This document shows, piece after piece, positions 31,020 to 36,457 of a stretch of DNA of 36,457 nt. Positions within the stretch are counted from its first letter, which is position 1. Each line of letters opens with the position of its first letter. Under the pieces are notes generated by a model. The model was not told the origin of the DNA, searched no databases, and worked only from the letters and a program-made list of their open reading frames with translations. The DNA is from JBHHZM01 sp046758065 (GTDB lineage: Bacteria; Pseudomonadota; Alphaproteobacteria; JAAXGF01). The stretch is from contig JBHHZM010000015.1 in NCBI GenBank assembly GCA_046758065.1, forward strand, positions 1 through 36,457, written 5' to 3'. Position numbers and translations under genes: made by a program.

Positions 31020-31985
31020 GTGGACGAGTTCGCCCTGATCGAAGAGCTTTTCGCGCCGCTTGCGCGCGGTGCGCCCGGTGCGTTCGGTCTTACGGACGAC
31101 GCCGCGGTCATCGGCGTGCAGCCGGGTCGGGAACTGGTCGTGACCAAGGACATGATGGTTGCCGGCGTACACTTCCTGCCCGACGATCCGCCGGAGCTTC
31201 TCGGGCGCAAGCTGCTGCGCATCAACCTCTCGGACCTCGCGGCGATGGGCGCGGAGCCGCGCGCCTATCTGCTCGCCCTCGCCGTGCCGCGTGGAACCGG
31301 TGAGGATTGGCTAAGGTCATTCGCCGGCGGCCTCGCCGAGGATCAGGCGGCTTTCGGGCTCCACCTCGTCGGCGGGGACACCGTGGCGACCGACGGACCG
31401 TTTGCGGCATCGATCACCGCTCTGGGCGAGGTGGACGCGGGCTGCGTGTTGCGACGGGCGGGCGCGCGTCCGGGGGACGGGATTTTCGTCTCGGGGACGC
31501 TGGGCGATGCAGCCTTGGGTTTGCGGGCGCTGCGCGGCGAGCTCCCGGATGTCGACGCCTCCGGGCGGGCGACCCTCATCGGGCGCTATCGTCTTCCGCA
31601 ACCCCGATTGGCGCTGGGACACGCGCTCCGCGGCGCGGCCCATGCCGCAATCGACATCTCTGACGGACCGGTTGCGGATCTCGATCACATCTGCCGGTGT
31701 TCGGGCGTCGGCGCCGAAATCGACGTCGCGCGCATACCGCTTTCACCGGCGGTGAAATCGGCGCTCGAGGCCGATTCGGGGCTCCTGCCTCTGATTCTGG
31801 GCGGCGGCGACGACTACGAACTCGCCTTCGCCGCATCGCCGGAATTCGCTGTTTCCGGGCTTTCCCGGCGGCTCGGGCTGTCACTCACGGCGATCGGCCG
31901 CGTCGTTGCGGGCAGTGGGGTCACCGTCCTCGACGAAACCGGCGCGCCGCTCGCGCTGCCTTTAGCCGGCTGGAGGCATTTCTAG
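31020..31985 (+). CDS. thiL: Thiamine-monophosphate kinase
   Basis: ThiL phosphorylates thiamine monophosphate to the active diphosphate. The 321-residue protein has the PurM-like fold: DDAAVIGVQPGRELVVTKDM, INLSDLAAMGAEPRAYLLAL, HLVGGDTVATDGPFAASITA and AIDISDGPVADLDHICRCSG, then LILGGGDDYELAFAASP. It ends GWRHF, equivalent to the GYDHF-type family terminus. GTG 31020 directly follows the nusB stop. The stop codon TAG (31983-31985) lies in CTAG, the first four bases of the inverted-repeat element, so the element begins one base before the stop. No terminator is seen before the element; its repeats may act as one. Confidence 0.97.
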   Translation: MDEFALIEELFAPLARGAPGAFGLTDDAAVIGVQPGRELVVTKDMMVAGVHFLPDDPPELLGRKLLRINLSDLAAMGAEPRAYLLALAVPRGTGEDWLRSFAGGLAEDQAAFGLHLVGGDTVATDGPFAASITALGEVDAGCVLRRAGARPGDGIFVSGTLGDAALGLRALRGELPDVDASGRATLIGRYRLPQPRLALGHALRGAAHAAIDISDGPVADLDHICRCSGVGAEIDVARIPLSPAVKSALEADSGLLPLILGGGDDYELAFAASPEFAVSGLSRRLGLSLTAIGRVVAGSGVTVLDETGAPLALPLAGWRHF

Positions 31986-32257
31986 AGCGAGATGTGATGA
32001 GATTGGATCAATTCTGTTTCTCGGGCGGCGCGGCGATCCGCCAGGAGGCGCGCGCGGCGCGATGCGGGGACATCGGGCAAGCGCGCCGACGCCGCGGGCG
32101 TCCGCCGCCCGGAAACCCGAAGGGACGGGCGCATTGGCGCCAAATCCTGCGGGCTTTGGCTGGCCCGTACCTCCTGGTATGGGCGGCGCCAAACCCCTTG
32201 ACCTTGTCGCAAATGCGCTCCGTCAGAATGGTTCTACCTCATCACATCTCGCTCTAG
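31982..32257 (+). mobile_element. MITE-like non-coding element with 20-bp perfect terminal inverted repeats
   Basis: The left end CTAGAGCGAGATGTGATGAG (31982-32001) is perfectly repeated in reverse at 32238-32257. The similarity continues imperfectly inward to an ATTCTG motif on each side (32011-32016 and 32224-32229), about 35 bases in all. Both ends carry CTAG, so a CTAG or TA target duplication is possible but cannot be separated from the repeat. The 236-base interior is very GC-rich, with GGCGCCAAA occurring twice (about 32133-32141 and 32189-32197) and no transposase gene. It sits exactly on the thiL stop codon. A partial second copy is at 36371. Short non-autonomous elements of this build are known in many bacteria; whether this family has been described I cannot tell. 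Confidence 0.8.
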
Positions 32258-32377
32258 GCGATTCCGCCATCCTTACGTATCCGCATGGCTTGCATGCGCG
32301 ATGTGCAATTGTCAGCCGGCTCGCCGACGACTAGCGTGGGCTCGGGGATCGGGAATATTTACTCGGGGAGGGCAGCC

Positions 32378-32938
32378 ATGCTGGCCATGCAAATGTCGAT
32401 ACGCCTCGGGATGGACCGTGACGACGCCGCGGTTCACGCCCATCTCGGGGAATGTGCCCGCCGCTTCATTGAGCGGCAGCAAATCATCCATGCTTCATGT
32501 CTTCTCGACGACGCGGCCCGGATTTGTGCGCCGTTCTATGTATGGCGGTCGCCGGGGGACTTACGCGGGTTCCTACTCGGCAACTCGTTTACCGACGTGG
32601 TCGAGAGTTGCGGCCGGCCGCGAGTGCGCACCTGGAACGTGCTCGAGTTCGATCGCGCCGAGCCCGAGATTTCGCCGACCTTCGCAGTGCGCGAGGTGGA
32701 CGCGCTGCGTGTAGAGGAATGCCTCGGGTTCGTCGCCCGCCGCGAAGCCGAAGCCCATCGCGCCGCGCTCCAGGCTCCCGGACTGCACGCCCGCGTCGTG
32801 ATGATCGACCCCGATCGCTGGGAGATCGCCCGGCTGAGCCTGTGGCGCGACGAAGAATGCGCCGTCGCCAGCGATGCCGATTGCGTTCAGTCTTACCGGG
32901 TAACGGGATTTTCGCAAGCCGTCGCCGGCTGCGCCTGA
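32378..32938 (+). CDS. DUF4865-like conserved protein, unknown function
   Basis: The 186-residue product starts at ATG 32378 with GGGGAGGG six bases upstream. It begins MLAMQMSIRLGMDRDDAAVH, then has a short segment with ICAPFYVWRSPGDLRGFLL, a NSFTDVVESCGRPRVRTWNV strand, and a C-terminal lobe with RREAEAHRAALQAPGLHARV and WEIARLSLWRD. The APFY(L/V)WR...FL...F...V..(F/C)GRP.V pattern resembles DUF4865 proteins, some of which are annotated near monooxygenase genes; the resemblance is from memory and the N-terminal part is divergent. No signal peptide or membrane helix is seen. It lies 120 bases after the repeat element and may be transcribed independently. Confidence 0.68.
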   Translation: MLAMQMSIRLGMDRDDAAVHAHLGECARRFIERQQIIHASCLLDDAARICAPFYVWRSPGDLRGFLLGNSFTDVVESCGRPRVRTWNVLEFDRAEPEISPTFAVREVDALRVEECLGFVARREAEAHRAALQAPGLHARVVMIDPDRWEIARLSLWRDEECAVASDADCVQSYRVTGFSQAVAGCA

Positions 32939-33074
32939 ACCATTACGTTAACCGTTACCGGCAAGTCCGGGCCCTGCCGTTCATCGATTCTTGACGATTG
33001 TTTCCTTAACTATCCGCGACGGAGCGGTGGGAAACAACCGTGCTCGGCGATTTGGTCGAGGCGGGGGCGGAATC

Positions 33075-33506
33075 ATGAAAAAACTCGTAATCATCATCGC
33101 CGCGCTCGGCCTGCTGGGCGGCGGCGGCTTTTTCGCCTGGACGCAGTTTGCCGGCGGCGACGCCGCGAGTGACCACACTGAGGTGAGGAAGCGTCCAGAT
33201 AATCCCGTTTACGTCGAGATGGAGCCGTTGACGGTGCCGTTCATCAAGGACGGAAAGTTCGCTCAATACGTCGTACTGGTCGTCGACCTCGAGGTGTGGA
33301 GCGAGAGCGACGCCGACATCGTGCGCCAGCGCAAACCCCGCCTGCGCGATTCTTTTGTCACCGAACTGCACGCGCTCGCGGCGCGGCGTCCGCCGGATCA
33401 GACGCTGATTAATCTGGCCCGGGTCAAGGCGCGGTTGCTTGCCGGCGCCAACGAAATCATGGGCTCGAACGTGGTGCGCGACGTCCTGGTGCAGCTCGCT
33501 CACTGA
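33075..33506 (+). CDS. FliL-like single-pass membrane protein
   Basis: The 143-residue protein has one N-terminal membrane helix (MKKLVIIIAALGLLGGGGFF) and a periplasmic domain with YVEMEPLTVPFIKDGKFAQY and VVLVVDLEVWSESDADIVRQ. It continues RKPRLRDSFVTELHALAARR, then LARVKARLLAGANEIMGSNV and VRDVLVQLAH. This is the stomatin-like layout of FliL, which supports flagellar stators, and the C-terminal VRDVL(V/I)Q element matches. No other flagellar gene is in the window, so it may be a FliL paralogue with another membrane role. ATG 33075 is preceded by a G-rich segment. It is followed 164 bases later by hppA. Confidence 0.65.
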   Translation: MKKLVIIIAALGLLGGGGFFAWTQFAGGDAASDHTEVRKRPDNPVYVEMEPLTVPFIKDGKFAQYVVLVVDLEVWSESDADIVRQRKPRLRDSFVTELHALAARRPPDQTLINLARVKARLLAGANEIMGSNVVRDVLVQLAH

Positions 33507-33670
33507 GGAGGCCGCGGGTGCGATGCGCCCGTGGTCTTGCGGTTGCGTTATCCGGTCATCTCTGGCATGTTCCGCGCGGCCTTTCCGCCGGAGCCGCGGT
33601 GGTCCCGTTTCCGGGCCCCTGGAGCGTCGGCCCGGAACGTTTTCCGATCAAGTCTCGAGAGGTGTTTCCG

Positions 33671-35749
<2,079 letters not shown>

Positions 35750-35769
35750 CGAACGACGCCGAGCGAGCG

Positions 35770-36258
35770 TCAGGGCGTGGAAGTGTCGTCCTTGCGCACG
35801 AAGCGCCCGACGTTGCCGACGAGCTGCTGCAGGATCGTGAGCGTTTTGCCGCTCGTCGGCGTCGTCCGGGCGACCGGGTCGATCTTGCGGGCGTCTTCGA
35901 GACCGTAGCGCTCGATCGAACGCACCGTCCCGGTATCGTCGAAGGCGATGGCGACGATTTGCTGTTCGGTCACCTTCGGGCTGTAGAAGGCGAAGCGCTC
36001 GACACGCGAGGAGATGTAGTACCAGACCTCGTCGCCAAAGGTCGCAACGCTCGACGGCGAGCCGAGCGTTCTGGCGACGTCCCGCCGGGTCGCCTCGCCG
36101 GGGAGAATCTTCTCGAGCGTCACCGGATCGGGGAGATTACCGCGCTGGCTGACTGTGGGGCTGCAGGCGCTTGCCGCGGCAACAAACACCGTGACGAGCA
36201 GCGCCCGCGTGGTCGTACTGATGAGAAGAATTGAGCCGTTTCGGCGTATCCCGGTCAT
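35770..36258 (-). CDS. bamE: Outer-membrane assembly lipoprotein, BamE/SmpA/OmlA-like
   Basis: The 162-residue product has a signal sequence with a lipobox-like ASAC (cysteine 32). The BamE-type domain follows: LPDPVTLEKILPGEATRRDV, ARTLGSPSSVATFGDEVWYY, then VERFAFYSPKVTEQQIVAIA and FDDTGTVRSIERYGLED. BamE helps the BamA complex insert outer-membrane proteins. The position -3 of the lipobox is alanine rather than leucine, tolerable but less usual. A C-terminal segment (about 120-162) is longer than in E. coli BamE, as in other alphaproteobacteria. I chose ATG 36258 because the longer frame adds a non-protein-like basic stretch. Upstream, a TTGACA (36357-36352) lacks a clear -10 at normal spacing. 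Confidence 0.9.
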   Translation of the reverse strand: MTGIRRNGSILLISTTTRALLVTVFVAAASACSPTVSQRGNLPDPVTLEKILPGEATRRDVARTLGSPSSVATFGDEVWYYISSRVERFAFYSPKVTEQQIVAIAFDDTGTVRSIERYGLEDARKIDPVARTTPTSGKTLTILQQLVGNVGRFVRKDDTSTP

Positions 36259-36370
36259 GACCACCCGTTGCCGAGCCCCCTTCCGCGTCGATTGACGGAC
36301 CCGGCGCCGATGCTTAGTTCTAGGGTGATACATCGCACCGGCGGTTTGGTGTGTCAACCTGCGCCATCAT

Positions 36371-36457
36371 CTAGAGCGAGATGTGATGAGATCGGATCAA
36401 TTCTATTTCCCGGGCGGCGAGGCGATCCGCCAGGAGGCGCGCGCGGCGCGATGCGGG
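36371..36457 (+). repeat. Second copy of the inverted-repeat element, cut by the window edge
   Basis: These 87 bases align without gaps to 31982-32068 with four substitutions (83/87 identical), in the same orientation. Only the left end is visible, starting CTAGAGCGAG. It lies 113 bases upstream of the bamE start codon, next to its promoter region. The right end and any target duplication are outside the window. Confidence 0.85.

Noticed and set aside
31962..32257. Several open frames inside the repeat element on both strands
   Set aside because: Gly/Ala/Pro/Arg-rich shadows of GC-rich repeat DNA; no transposase motif and no start signals.

Overview
The window is a high-GC, gene-dense chromosomal segment of an alphaproteobacterium, most likely of Rhodospirillales type. 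The evidence is the divK-pleD-rpmG order, a MucR-type regulator, a phasin beside clpS-clpA, an EipB (DUF1849) envelope protein, a liv transport operon carrying a DUF6867 gene, and the glyA-nrdR-ribD-ribE-ribBA-ribH-nusB-thiL cluster. Nearly everything looks like core chromosome. I see no prophage, plasmid, CRISPR array, tRNA or rRNA. The only clearly mobile DNA is a short non-coding repeat family near the right end.

Layout. 1-2395: the 3' end of an aldo/keto reductase, an amidase and a small secreted protein. 2396-2864: a gene-poor, AT-richer stretch. 2865-5657: a D-Ala-D-Ala carboxypeptidase with a SPOR domain, a lipoprotein of unknown function and a phasin. 5839-9944: the ClpS-ClpA proteolysis pair, then a FetA/FetB-type ABC pair. 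9951-13022 (minus strand): a COG3146 acetyltransferase-like protein, a RidA-family protein, a small conserved protein and a diguanylate cyclase. 13394-15789: EipB convergent with a fructokinase (ROK)/HAD phosphatase pair. 16078-18061: the cell-cycle regulators DivK and PleD, then rpmG on the opposite strand. 18264-25058: a small hypothetical gene, the complete livHMGF-DUF6867-livJ transporter and mucR. 25452-31985: a tightly coupled one-carbon, riboflavin and thiamine operon that also carries nrdR and nusB. 31982-36457: a repeat element, a DUF4865-like gene, a FliL-like membrane protein, a proton-pumping pyrophosphatase, a BamE-like lipoprotein and the start of a second repeat copy.

How the genes work together. 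GlyA supplies glycine and one-carbon units. RibD, RibE, RibBA and RibH cover most of riboflavin synthesis, but the GTP cyclohydrolase II half of RibBA has lost its zinc cysteines, so that first step must come from elsewhere. ThiL completes thiamine diphosphate. DivK and PleD form a phosphorelay and c-di-GMP module, and a perfect CtrA consensus (TTAA-N7-TTAA) lies in the divK upstream region. A second diguanylate cyclase 3 kb away has its own feedback I-site.

The most unusual feature is a 276-bp non-coding element with 20-bp perfect terminal inverted repeats starting CTAG. One end supplies the stop codon of thiL, an 83/87 identical partial copy lies at the right edge of the window, and a 12-bp match to the same end forms the stop codon of eipB. 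I did not find convincing evidence of a larger undescribed multigene system.
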